Shown: positions 50,801 through 62,011 of the stretch, one piece after another | Layout: each line of letters begins with the position of its first letter | How positions within the stretch are numbered: position 1 is the stretch's first letter | Assembly (NCBI GenBank): GCA_038496675.1 | Contig: CM076668.1 | Span: 16,948,771 to 17,012,770 of the forward strand | From: Rachycentron canadum | Taxonomy: Eukaryota > Chordata > Actinopteri > Carangiformes > Rachycentridae | Direction: 5' to 3' | Length of the DNA: 64,000 bases | Translations under genes and position numbers: made by a program | Notes under the pieces: model-generated | The model's input: the letters and a program-made list of their open reading frames with translations, nothing else | Database searches by the model: none | Told to the model about the DNA's origin: nothing

Positions 50801-53800
50801 ATTAAACTCAGTCTGGGTTTCTTTTTGTAAAGTTAAAATTTTTTGAAAGATGCTCTTGTAGATGACATAATATCCAGACCTAGCATGTTTTTGGACCAGC
50901 ATGCGTCAAACATAGACCACGTGAGTTTTAATTATGATGGCTTTGTTAAAGGAAAATCATGACTGAATTTCCCATGTCTATAAAAGATTGTTATATAATG
51001 TTGGCACCTTTCTGCTGCCTGGAGGTGCAGGATCAAAGATCCTGGTCTGCATCTCACTGGGCAGAGCAGAATAAACCGGCAGAATAATGAGCTCAGGAAC
51101 ATCCGGCCCCAGTGACTTCATTCGCTCATACAGGATCTCACAGGCCGTGTCGATCTCTTCCTGTCCAGTCAGAAACACCAGGATGTCACCTGTACAGAGA
51201 CGAGGAAGGTAGAATGTTGACTGAGACTGAGAGTCTGATGGTGAAAGGAACACATGCGTTTGAGATTTTAAAATCATACCTGGAGGTTCAGTCAGATGGA
51301 TCTGCATGACAGTGATGAGACTGGCATCCAGGTAGTCTGTCTCAGGCTCTTTAGTGTAAAGAACCTCTACTGGATATGTTCTGCCTGGGATAGTGAAGAT
51401 TGGCGCTTCATAGAAATACTGAGAGAACTTCACAGCGTCCAGTGTTGCAGATGTTACAATCAGCTTCATGTCAGTGCGTTTCTGTACTGTCTGAAATACA
51501 AAAACAATACTCAGCATTTCCTTAAAATCTTCCTCTTATTCTCCACTGTGACAGAACATGAATAAATGAGCTTGCGCTCATCTTGCTCACCTTCTTAAGC
51601 AGACCAAAGAGAACATCTGTGTGGATTGTCCTCTCGTGAGCTTCATCCAACATGATGATGGCGTACTGGCCCAATTCAGAGTCGATCAAACACTCTCTCA
51701 GCAGCATACCGTCTGTCATGTATTTGATTACCGTCTCAGGGCTAGTGCAGTCCTCAAAACGGATAGTGTAACCCACCTGGAACAACAACAACAAAGATAT
51801 TAAACACATGCATTTTGGAATCGTTGCCTGAGGTGTCTACAGACTTTTCAAACCACATGTTGTTTTGATTCAACTACATATAAAAAGGGAAAAAACAAAA
51901 AAGAAGTTGAGATTTAAACTACAATTAACAATACTTGACAAGATATCAGGGGAAGGTGTCTCACCTCTTGTCCCAGACAACAACCATACTCCTCAGAGAC
52001 TCTCTTGGCCACTGACATGGCAGCCACACGACGGGGCTGCGTACAGCCAATCTTCCCCCGGGTGGTGTAACCTGCCTCTGCCAGGTACTGGGTGATTTGT
52101 GTGGTCTTACCAGACCCTGTCTCTCCAATCACAATCAGGATCTGGTTGTCATGAACAGCCTGTGACAGATTAACAAAAGGACAGCAACATTTACAACCTG
52201 ACATTTAAACGGCAGGATTTCTGTCTTTTTCCTTTTGAGAAGAAAACTAAAATGGGTGACAATGAAAAGACCAACAGAATAACACCACCAGCATTACAGG
52301 AATGGCATTGTGTCACATTGTTGTAGGGGCTGTTTGAAATTATACTTCTTCAGCACTAGACAAAACAAATTCAATAAAAACAAGGATTAAGGCTGAAATC
52401 TGGTTATTTACATCTGGCAGATGTTTTCATTAGCTGGACCTCAAAGCATAAAGACATTTAAGCTTCAACATCTGCTTGTTAAAGGATAATTACATTTTCA
52501 GTAGAGCCCAATCAAAATCACTTGTAAACCCTTGCGTGAAGCATCCAAATAAACCTCTGTAAATGCCTCTCTTTGGGGTTTTGTTTCTAAATTGTGATGA
52601 ACCTGAATGAGCTGCTCCTTCAGTTTGTAGATGGGCAGGCTCTCCCTCTGCTCCAGGATGGAGAGCTGGGTCTTCTTTCCATACGAAGCCTTGTTGCCCC
52701 CAAAGGCATGCTTCTTCCACTCTGGGATGTCGTTGGGCATCATGCCAATGCCTCTCATGTTGGCTGCAATCTGCCTACCGTCAGCTGTAAAAGGGGAGTA
52801 GCAGAGAGTTTGATAATGGTGGGAAAACTGTTAATATGTCATCTGAAATCTCACTGCCATATATCTGCATGGTTATGGCAAGATAGTGTCCACCCTTAGA
52901 GACAGTTTGATAACCTGGGGTCATAACGGACATAAAGACACACTGAGCCATGGCAAAACTACTCTATCCGGACAGCTCGAGGGCTGCAGGAAGCCAGATA
53001 ACATCTCCAGTAAGCTTAAGGGGGTACTGTATCCTATCATGGAGGAAACGCCATGCCCGACTTAGACTTGGCTGTGGTCTTTATAAAGGAGGATTATACA
53101 GGGGCTGCATTTTGAAATTAATTATGACGTCGAGAGGTCAAGTGCCAAAAAGTAAGATAAAACTAATAATATATTAAATAAACTCTGGAGACTGAGATAA
53201 GATAATAAATACACTCATTCCAAGCAAGCAGATGTTTCAGGGCTATAAACTGATTTGACGAATCATAATTCAGCATCTACATCTGTGACTTAGACATGAC
53301 TTAATATGCACATCTAATGGATTTTTACCGTCTGGCAGCGGGTCAACCCAGTGTTTATTCAGCCCCATGGGGATGGAGTCCATCTCTGCTTCTCGTGCAG
53401 CCTGCTTCAGTTCTCTCCTCTCCTTAGCCAAAGCACTCTGCATCATGGCCGCCTGGGACAGAGAGCCATCTGGATTCTAGGGACAGCAGAGGAAACACAT
53501 AGGGGTCACTTTGAATGTGTATTTTAATACGCTAGAAACGCTGCATCCGAGTCAGCTCGACAGAAGCAATTCATATTTTTATAATATTCACGCTGCTAGC
53601 CTTTTCCACCTTTCCCAAATAATAAAGCAGACATTGACTAATCTATTTGACATTGAGTTGCTCAATAATTAGCAAGATACAACATATGATGACTGGATGT
53701 TGAGGTATAATGTACCTTGACAATCTTGACCGGACTCATGTCCATGCTTTGTTTGGTGTGTCCCCTCAGGAATGGCGGTTCCTCTTCAACCAGCTCAATT

Positions 53801-56800
53801 TCCAAGTCTTCATCTGAATAAGAATACACCCAAAACATAACCAATCAGTAAACAGCCCACTCTGTCATATTACACTTAAATGTTAAAACAAACAAACAAA
53901 AAAAAAAAAAGCAGTTGAATCAAATATTTAAGGAATCAAATCAAACTGTGACAATTGTGTTACAACCTTTTTTTTAACATCCCAACTGCATATATAGATA
54001 GAAAAATGTGCATTCTACTAAGTGTTCTGCTATTAAAGTGCTTGTGCGCAACAATCTCTTACCCTCTTCATCATCAACTTTGGGAAGGATCCCTGTCTCA
54101 TCATCAAAATCAGGGAACTCTTCTTTGGACAGCACATTAGCAGCAATCATCTGTGAACAGACAATCAGGATTATTACTGCATACAATTAAATAAACCTTC
54201 AAAAAAAGGGATTCGTGGTTTTTCTCAAGGATTTAAGCAGCTCAAACAGGTATATGCTCACCTGTTTGATCTCCCACTTCTCTGGGTCAGAGATTTTTGT
54301 GAGCCTCTTGCGCTCCAGAGTGTCATCCTGCTCCAGCTCAGGGGCGTGACCCAGGTTCAGGTTACTCGGCCGATCAGGATTCCTCATGGAGATCTCCTCC
54401 CCTCCGTCTGGGCCGACATTCCTTCTCCTGTTGGGGTTCAGGTCTTCTCCTGTCTCCTGGTCCACATCCTGGTGAAGAAAGGAGGTAAAAATTAGTCAAC
54501 TGACTTTTGCACAATGGGAGAATAACAGTCTTTAGCTGAATGTTGTCTTACCTTCATACTGAGGCTGGTCTTAGAGCCAGTGAATGATAGCACCTTGACT
54601 TTGACTCTTTGGCCTTTGCTGACAACATCAGCCACATTGGCCACGCGACCCTCTCTACGCAGCTCTGAGATATGGACCAAACCCTCCCATCGTTTCCTAC
54701 ATGAGGAGAACAACAATGGGACTGACTCTATCAGTTTAACAGACATAGCCATGCATATGCAACTTGACCTCAATCATTGAATCAAAATAACAGAAGCAAT
54801 GTTTTTTTATTGTGCCAAAAAAACCTAAGAGCGATTCATGAGGAACCACTAACTTCAGGGTGGGAGCTAAAGTTACTGGTTAAAGTGGTGTTAATAGCCT
54901 TTTGGTCAATTCCTACTGACCTTAAACCTTCCAGCTGAACAAAGCATCCAAACTGCATGATGCTGGTGACTTTGCCATTATAGATGTCTCCGACAGAGGG
55001 CTCCTCTGGTGGAGGACGATCCACATGTTTGTCCTTCCAACGGTCAGAGTCTCTGTCCTGGTCTTTTCTGGGGCTAGGGGACCGCTCAGTCCAGCGGGAA
55101 GATTTGTCTCTTCTCTTGCCACGATCTCTGTCTTTATCTCTGTGCCGATCGCGGTCTCTGGAGCGAGACCTTGATCTGGAACGTGATCGAGAACGATGTC
55201 TCCTCTTCCTGTCTCTGTCTCTGTCCCTGTCCCGATCTCTGTCCCTGTCCCTGTGTCGGTCTCTTTCTCTGCTTCTGCTGCGACTTCGGCTGTGGCGTCT
55301 GCTCTTCTCTAACCTGCAAAATTAAGTGTAAAAAGTACATAAAAGTAAACACCTCAAGTTACTGGTAACATATAGCAAAACAGTCAAATTCACATAATAA
55401 ACTTCATTGCAGAGAGCGTATTTGCTGGATTGTGGTATCTCCTAAACATACATTACTAATGTGTGAAATTTATTTTTCAAGAAGGAAAAACAAAAATTTC
55501 TTCAGTGATCCTACTTGCTCTTGCTGCTTTTTGAGTCGGTCCCACTGACACTGGGCATAAACATCTCCAGCTCTTTCATGGCATCAGCTGCGACTTTCAC
55601 ATCATCCTCATCTAGTAACTTCTGAGGCAGTAAGAGAAACAGAAACTTTAGCAACACAAACCATTTCACTAGCGAAAACAAGCAGCGACAACGTTAAGAG
55701 ATCACAAGGTTTGTAAACGCAGACAACTCACAAAAAACACTGCATTATGGTAGAAGAGTTGTCCAATTTCTAACTTTGAGAATCCACAGCAGGAAGCAGA
55801 TTAGAGTCAACATCAGTGAATTAACATGGTGGTCACAAATTAACTAACTAATTTTCATGTAAATTAAGGGCACAGTGTTAAAGCACAGTCAAGGTTGGAG
55901 GTACATCAGAAAATTATTAGTTCAATTCAAAGACAGGTGTGCGGTTTCATCCTGACCTATAAGGTAGAACCTCTAGACATCTACAAATCGTCTGAGATAC
56001 AGTTGGGTAACAAAGTTAGAGTGAGAGCTAGACCTAATTTTCCCATGAGAAAATTATACAAAAACAGGAGCCATAGAGATGCAATGTGCACACTTACAGC
56101 AGTCCACACATGTACTTTAGGTGTTTGTAAGAAAAGCTTATCAACATAATAACAAGGGGGTATTACAAGTTAAACAGATACCACCTAAAAATAGTGTATT
56201 TAAGCCACATACCTTTGGTGCTGGATCATTTGGTCTACAAAGAGCAGGAAACATCTCTTTCAATTTGTCCTTTTCTGTCTTCGGCTTGACCAAAGCCTCA
56301 GAGGCTGAAGATGGGACGTAAATTCATTATTTAGAGTTTGGATGAAGAAGCAAAGCCACACACTGTTTAACAAAGGAAGGACCTATATATAACAGTTGTA
56401 TTGTATAAATAGAGACAACATTGAATTTGATATTACAAAGTTTCTGGGGGGGGGTGTCTCTCAGTTTAAGAGTCCCAAACAGTTCCCAAGCCCTCACTTT
56501 CACCATTATTTAGCAGAGAGACTTTAGTTTCTCTCGAAAGATATTTGGTTTAGTAACAAGCACAGTATATGGACTTAGCAGCTACTTTTGAGAAGTAAGT
56601 AAATTCACAAGTTAACAGTGACACTAACTTACTTTTACTAGTAGACGCGTTGGATGGAGGTCGCATGGTCTGAATGAGCCTGAGCAAGTTACTGACGAGG
56701 GAATCCTACAAAAACAAATTAGAAGAAAAACAAAGTGTTTCGTTAGCCGGCCAGGTAGCCAGGTAGCTAACTGTTAGCTTATGTCACTTCATGTCTTCTG

Positions 56801-57341
56801 GTGCAGCTTTCGTCGTTCAACTTACTGTGAATTCGGCTCCATTTTGGAGCAAAAGACTTTTGAATCCATCAAAGGTCGGCTGTTTTTCAGCGAGGTTGAT
56901 GACAAATTCAGCTGCGAAGGAATGAAATGCTAAGTCAACAGAGGAACTGAACTTGAACGTTAGACTCCAGAGTTATTAAAAAAAAAAAAAAAAAAAAAAA
57001 AACGACACGAAACTAAGATACTGTCAACGGTGGGTTGTTGTCGCAAACATTTAAATCTAACTAATGTCAAACAGTTTATATAGAACTTAACCAGACATCT
57101 GGTGAGAAAATGTTCCACTTTAAAAAAAAAAAAAAAAACATGCTAACAACTGTCGGCTAACAACCGCTAGCGAGCAGCTAGTTAGCCGACACCTCGCGTC
57201 CAGACGGCTGCTCTCAGACAATAAATACAAACCTAAATCCTTGTCACTTATTCCCAGATGGTTGTCGAGCTCCGTGCAGACCTTAGACACCAAAGACAAA
57301 TATTCAAGCTGCGATAGCTCGTCAACTCCACCCTCTGCCAT
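47822..57341 (-). CDS. dhx8: DHX8/Prp22-type RNA helicase, copy B (canonical)
   Basis: Twenty-three coding exons, high to low: 57233-57341, 56826-56911, 56633-56705, 56213-56304, 55515-55621, 54921-55313, 54552-54696, 54262-54468, 54063-54150, 53716-53813, 53329-53476, 52603-52784, 51965-52159, 51591-51776, 51280-51490, 51008-51189, 50562-50702, 50240-50395, 49566-49703, 49228-49356, 48408-48604, 48140-48319, 47822-48041. All are GT-AG and phases agree, giving 1220 residues, the same as human DHX8. Order: N-terminal [20 protein letters not shown] block, RS/RD-repeat region (about 157-250), S1 domain (about 260-335), Walker A GETGSGKT (588-595), DEAH (685-688), SAT (717-719), QRAGRAGR (886-893), then C-terminal domains ending [15 protein letters not shown]. 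It uses ATP to pull on mRNA after exon ligation and free it from the spliceosome. Its residues agree with vertebrate DHX8 wherever the copies differ, so I take it as the conserved copy. Confidence 0.96.
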
Positions 57342-57530
57342 TCTCCACGAGTCTTGTTTTTGTTCAGGGGAGCTAAACGACGGCGGACATATTGAACGTA
57401 AGCAACTTCCGCTTCCGCCTTTAACGGAAATACGTAAAAAGGGCCTTTCCTATTTTGCCGCTTCGCGCCGTGCGATGGCGCTAAAACTCCTGATAATACA
57501 TTTACGAGACCACCGCCGTTGATTTCTCCA
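57342..57530 (-). promoter_or_regulatory. Probable dhx8 copy B promoter
   Basis: The segment upstream of the copy B ATG is GC-rich with CpGs and contains a double ETS-type site (minus strand GGCGGAAGCGGAAGT at 57405-57419, two GGAA cores six bases apart). ETS pairs of this kind are typical of TATA-less housekeeping promoters. No TATA box is visible. Confidence 0.5.
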
Positions 57531-58469
57531 TATGTGAGGTGTTTACTGTGAAATATCAATTTGTCACTTGGGCTTAGGTGGCAGACTGTGAAAAAAAAAA
57601 AAAAAAAAAGTGATCCTTCAAATCAAAAGCATTTCTGAAGGAGGGAGGGTTCAAGCTTTGTTGTCATTGTCCAAGTCAACAACATTACAGCATCCTCCCA
57701 GTGCACAACACATGGAGTGCAAAGTATATATAAGTATCTGGCTTGTGCTCTAGTTATTTCACACTTGAGGTTTGCGTAGTGCATTTATAATTGCATAAAG
57801 GCACTGGGGGGGGGGGGCAGGGTTATTACCTAACCCAGCAAACCTCACGGTGAGCAAGCTGACATACAAAATGCTCTTCTGAACTGATAAAGCCAATCAC
57901 TAAACAATCATCTCAAATTTACCTTTGGACAATTTGAAACATTATGTAGTTTAAACCGATTTTAAGACAATCAGATTTAAAACATTGTCCCAGTCACATA
58001 ACTGTGGGACAGAGGATTTCAGGTTGAATGGGACGTTACTTCAAAGCATAAAAACTTCTCATAACAAATCAGTTAATTTAAATGCTGAAACAGATATGAT
58101 TCAATCCAAACGTGGTACTTAATCTTGGTACAAATACATAAGATTGCAGCAGGAGTTCATATTTTATTTCCTGATCCATATTTTTAACAGCATATGGCTT
58201 GTGTAAATGTTTAATACACATTTTAGCAGCTTTGGCAAAAAGGTTATAGATATAACTTATATAATGGTTTATGTTCTGTAGGCCCAAAGTGCAGACCCTG
58301 CTCTGACCCTTGGGATGCACAGCAAGACCTACATTACGTCTGCACTAGCAGTGCCGCCTAAATAATTTGTTATAGTGCAATGAAGAATTTATGAACACTG
58401 ATGGGTTTTGGATCTATTAAACATAAAAAAACGTGTTGCTCACTCCATGTGTGACCCAAGTGAAATTTA

Positions 58470-58684
58470 CTAAATGGCCACAAGCATGTGGACAGTTCGG
58501 ACACATCACCAATGCTCTTTTGGCTGATTGTGAGCATGTCCCTGCAGCCATTTTCCATTATCTGTAGGAAGAGAATGGACGCTGTTAATGCTCCATATTG
58601 ATGCCTATCCATGGGTTTTCGGAATGGGATAAGCAGATATGGGAAAAATGTTCAGAGATCCACACACTTTTGGTAATGTATAGT
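58470..58684. mobile_element. Short Tc1-related MITE
   Basis: The right end reads GTTAATGCTCCATATTGATG, CCATGGGTTTTCGGAATGGG and CCACACACTTTTGGTAATGT ATAGTG, which resembles the terminal repeat of a common fish Tc1-like family ('cacatacttttggccatatagtg'). The left end (ACTAAATGGCCACAAGCATG TGGACA) is a rough inverted copy of it. About 215 bases, so it is an internally deleted, non-autonomous element. Confidence 0.55.
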
Positions 58685-59849
58685 GAACATCAAATTCTTA
58701 GTCGGAGTAGCAAGAAACATAGTGTTGAGGTCAAATAAGATTTATTTAAAGACATAAGAACTTTGGCTGCTCTTGTGCTGCGTTTTCAACAATGACTCAT
58801 TCTATGCAATCTTTAACACTTACCTCAGGCTTCCACTCCAACTTTATCTATGTTTTATCTTGCTCAATATACAAAGTGTCACCACATACAGTCATGATTC
58901 ATGGTGCTGTACTCACGATCAGGTTTTGCCTCATGCAGTCTTAAAAGTGTTTTACTTAGGGAGAAGTGTGGACCAGTAAATCAGGACTGTATATTGTATC
59001 AGTTTGGATGAGCTGTCGGGTCATTGTAATACATTGTATAAAGTGTATGGTGTTTATGTCGGGAGTATGTGCTGGTATGCAGGACATGGAAGACATCTTT
59101 CCTCCCCTCGTCCTGGGATAACCCTCCATAAACCTCCCAGTACAACCTCAACTCCTTGACTTATAGTTGTGTGGAGCCTCTCAAACAGTCACCGGGACTA
59201 CTCCATATTTCTCTCCCCTGGTGTTTAGTTGGCCCCTCTCCTCTCAGACCCCCTACTCTAATCTCCTTATCGAATTTAATCCTCATTACCCATCTACAAA
59301 CATAGCAACTGTTTAACAGATTAGTTCATAAATCCTGGTCAACCTTTCATATTCTTGTACGATTGTCACATTCATATAACCTCTTACATTTGTAACTTTA
59401 GGAAGAAGATTATGACTGCATGTGTCTTTCTATATTACACTAGACGAGCACTGAACCTCTGTAATCGTTGGTAATTATTTTTGCTTCACTTCGCATTTGT
59501 CACATTCCCACTCATGCTTCTTTAAAAAGCATACATTTTACATTTTTATGTCTTCCTACAGTGTGTTGACATAGGCAGTAATGGATTCTATCAGAGATGC
59601 TTCCATCCCAGAAGGTCGCTTTCCTCGCAGGAACCACGATCTTTTCCAAGTCGCTACATTTTTACTTCCAAGGATTTCTCCCTCTAGTGCTGTTAAAAAT
59701 ACGATTTGGAAATTATGTAGCTGTTCAACTCTTGGGTACTGGTTTTGTAAAGTAAAATAAATTTTTATTACAATCCATGAAGTAACTTGAGTGTTCATAA
59801 ACAAGACACATTTATGCAACCTCATTGCCAAAGGTTCACAGCACATAAC

Positions 59850-60168
59850 CTTGGTCAAAAGTATGCAGACAATTGAACCTTTCAGCCACAAGTGATTGTT
59901 AAATAACTCCTTCCAAAACCATGGCCGTTAATGTGCTGCTATAAAAGCCTCTTCTCCCCTGCAATCAGCCACAAGAGCGTTTGCCAGGTCCAACACTGAC
60001 GCTGTATGAAGGTCTGTTCCTGTTCCTCCCAAAGGTGTTGGATGAGGTTAAGGTCAGGGCTCTGTACAGGCCAGACAAGTTCTTCCACTCCAAACTGGGA
60101 AAAACATTTCTTCAGGGACTTGCTTTTGTCAGTTTGAAAAAGGAAAAGGCCTTCCACAAAATTGACTA
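59850..60168 (-). mobile_element. Tc1-like transposon fragment
   Basis: On the minus strand a frame gives EELVWPVQSPDLNLIQHLWEE (about 60036-60095), clearly the C-terminal 'WPAQSPDLNPIEHLWDEL' block of Tc1-like transposases. The low-coordinate end (59858-59893) reads AAAAGTATGCAGACAATTGA ACCTTTCAGCC, like the outer end of the same family. Most of the transposase is missing and the frame is broken. Confidence 0.75.
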
Positions 60169-60169
60169 A

Positions 60170-60715
60170 GTATAATTGTTTTTGGGAAATACATTACCTT
60201 ATTACCGTAGCTTAGCATTAAGACTGGAAGCAGGTGATAACAGTGAGCCTAGCTAAGTCTCTATGTTAGAAAATACACTAAATGTCATGGCAGGAGATTA
60301 CAAACTAACACAATGTATCTAGTTTCTTTAATTCATACAAAGAGTGAAATGCAGAAACGATTCCTGGTTATATGGGAAATTACACCTATTAGCGAACAAG
60401 AGCCAGCTGTAGTGAAGTCCTGGAGTTTTGTTGTCACAGAGAGACATGGATGGATAAAAGAGTTTGTTACAACATAAACCTAACAGGGTCAAACACCTGT
60501 GAGATTTTGAGCTGCTGGCAGGTGTATATTTAAAGGTTACAGAGAGCCATGCTACCTAGATCCTTCTCCTCTCTGTCTTTATGCTAAGGTATTAGCCTCC
60601 AGGCAATGGCTCTATATGTGATGCATAGTTATAAGAGTAGCATTGATCTTCTCATCTCACTTTCATAAAGAAAATGAATAAGAATCCCAAAGTGTCAAGA
60701 CACTTCATTATGAAT
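60170..60715 (+). mobile_element. MITE-like fish repeat, copy 2 (more complete)
   Basis: Starts TTTTTGGGAAATACATTACC and contains TTAGCATTAAGACTGGAAGC and GAGCCTAGCTAAGTCTCT, as in the copy at 37428-37760. The far end (about 60575-60715) contains ATTGATCTTCTCATCTCACT, the reverse complement of the first-copy block around AGATGAGAAGATTGAC. The element therefore has long inverted ends, as in MITEs. It starts only a few bases after the Tc1 fragment, so the two insertions are abutting. Confidence 0.55.
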
Positions 60716-61788
60716 TCCTTTAATTAAAACTAAGAGGCCTGATGCAAACAGCCCCACAGATCAAAACTATGGGCTCCATAAAACTTTTGACTGTATAGTT
60801 TAGAAAGAGGTAACTCTGGGTCGTCAGCATCGACAGAAACAAGACATACTGCTACTTTAGAGTAGGACTTTTAAAATTCATAAAGAATCTTTTTATTTTC
60901 TCTCCATGTTCATTTATGCACACTACTACAGATCTAGCCAATGTTTATAAAAAATATTTCTCAAATACCCCTTTCTTTCCCCTTGATTCCCCTGTGTGGT
61001 GCAAGATTATGTGTACATTCTCAATGACCGGGTTGTATAGGGCCAGTTCTCTTACTCAGCCGTCCTCACCTGACCTGATTTGATGCATGAGCAACAGGAA
61101 AGGGGGGGGCTAACTTACATAAGAGGCCTCTAATGTATACAGAACACATGCTACGTGTACATAGCTGTTCTTGATGTCTTTTCAAGAGTTAATACATGAT
61201 TTCTATGATGACTGGTGAAGAGACAAAAGAGGGAGTGACTGTGAGGATTAGACAGACTGAGAAATAGAGAGAAGATGAAAAAAAAAGAGAGAGAGAGCTA
61301 CTGTTGGAGCTGCTCCATGTAAGAGTCTGTAGAAGGAAAGAGTGTGTACAAAAGAGTGAAAGAGACAGAGGGAGAGATGGAGGGGGGAGGTATTACTAGG
61401 CCATCCTGTCTCCCATGGGTCCCAATAGTTAGATTTGCATTCTTCTGCTCCACTGTCCTGGTACACAGTGTACAGAGCACATGAGTTCACATTTGCATGA
61501 AGTCCTTCACTGCCATTTCTGCAAGAAAAAGTACAGAGATGAAAATTAAGACTTTTGCTGCTGGCCGGCATGCGTGGACCACTTACAGTACAGCATGTGC
61601 TTTGTGTAGCCGTGGTTGCGTGCGTGCATGTAGCTATGCACATGAGGAAAGCCAGGAAAAGCGGGTTGGATAAAAAAAGACTGTCTGCAGCATTTACTGC
61701 AATTGACAGCACAGCTGGCTGCAATGTTCTCCTGCTGCTGAGTGGAAAATTCCTGCTATGACGGAGCATGGAGCATGAAGTGTGTGTA

Positions 61789-61974
61789 TGAGAGAGAGAG
61801 AGAGAGAGAGAGAGTGAGAGGGTATGTGTGTGTGTGTGTGTGCATATGACACACAGGGAGAGAGAGGAAAGGAGGAGGGTGATCCGAGGGGGCTGGGCTA
61901 TCGTCCAAATAGCTAGCGAGGGATTGGTTGGCGGAAAAGCTGCCTTTGTGAGATCACAGCCCCCACAACAGCTT

Positions 61975-62009
<35 letters not shown>
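61789..62009. repeat. Cluster of GA, GT and CA microsatellites
   Basis: (GA)n at 61789-61814, (GT)n at 61823-61842 and (CA)n at 61976-62009 lie within 220 bases. They create long but meaningless open frames on both strands. Confidence 0.9.

Positions 62010-62011
<2 letters not shown>

Noticed and set aside
61248..62006. A 252-residue open frame on the minus strand
   Set aside because: Much of it is translated CA and GA microsatellite (HTHTHT, SLSLSL). It has no recognisable domain and no splice or promoter context.
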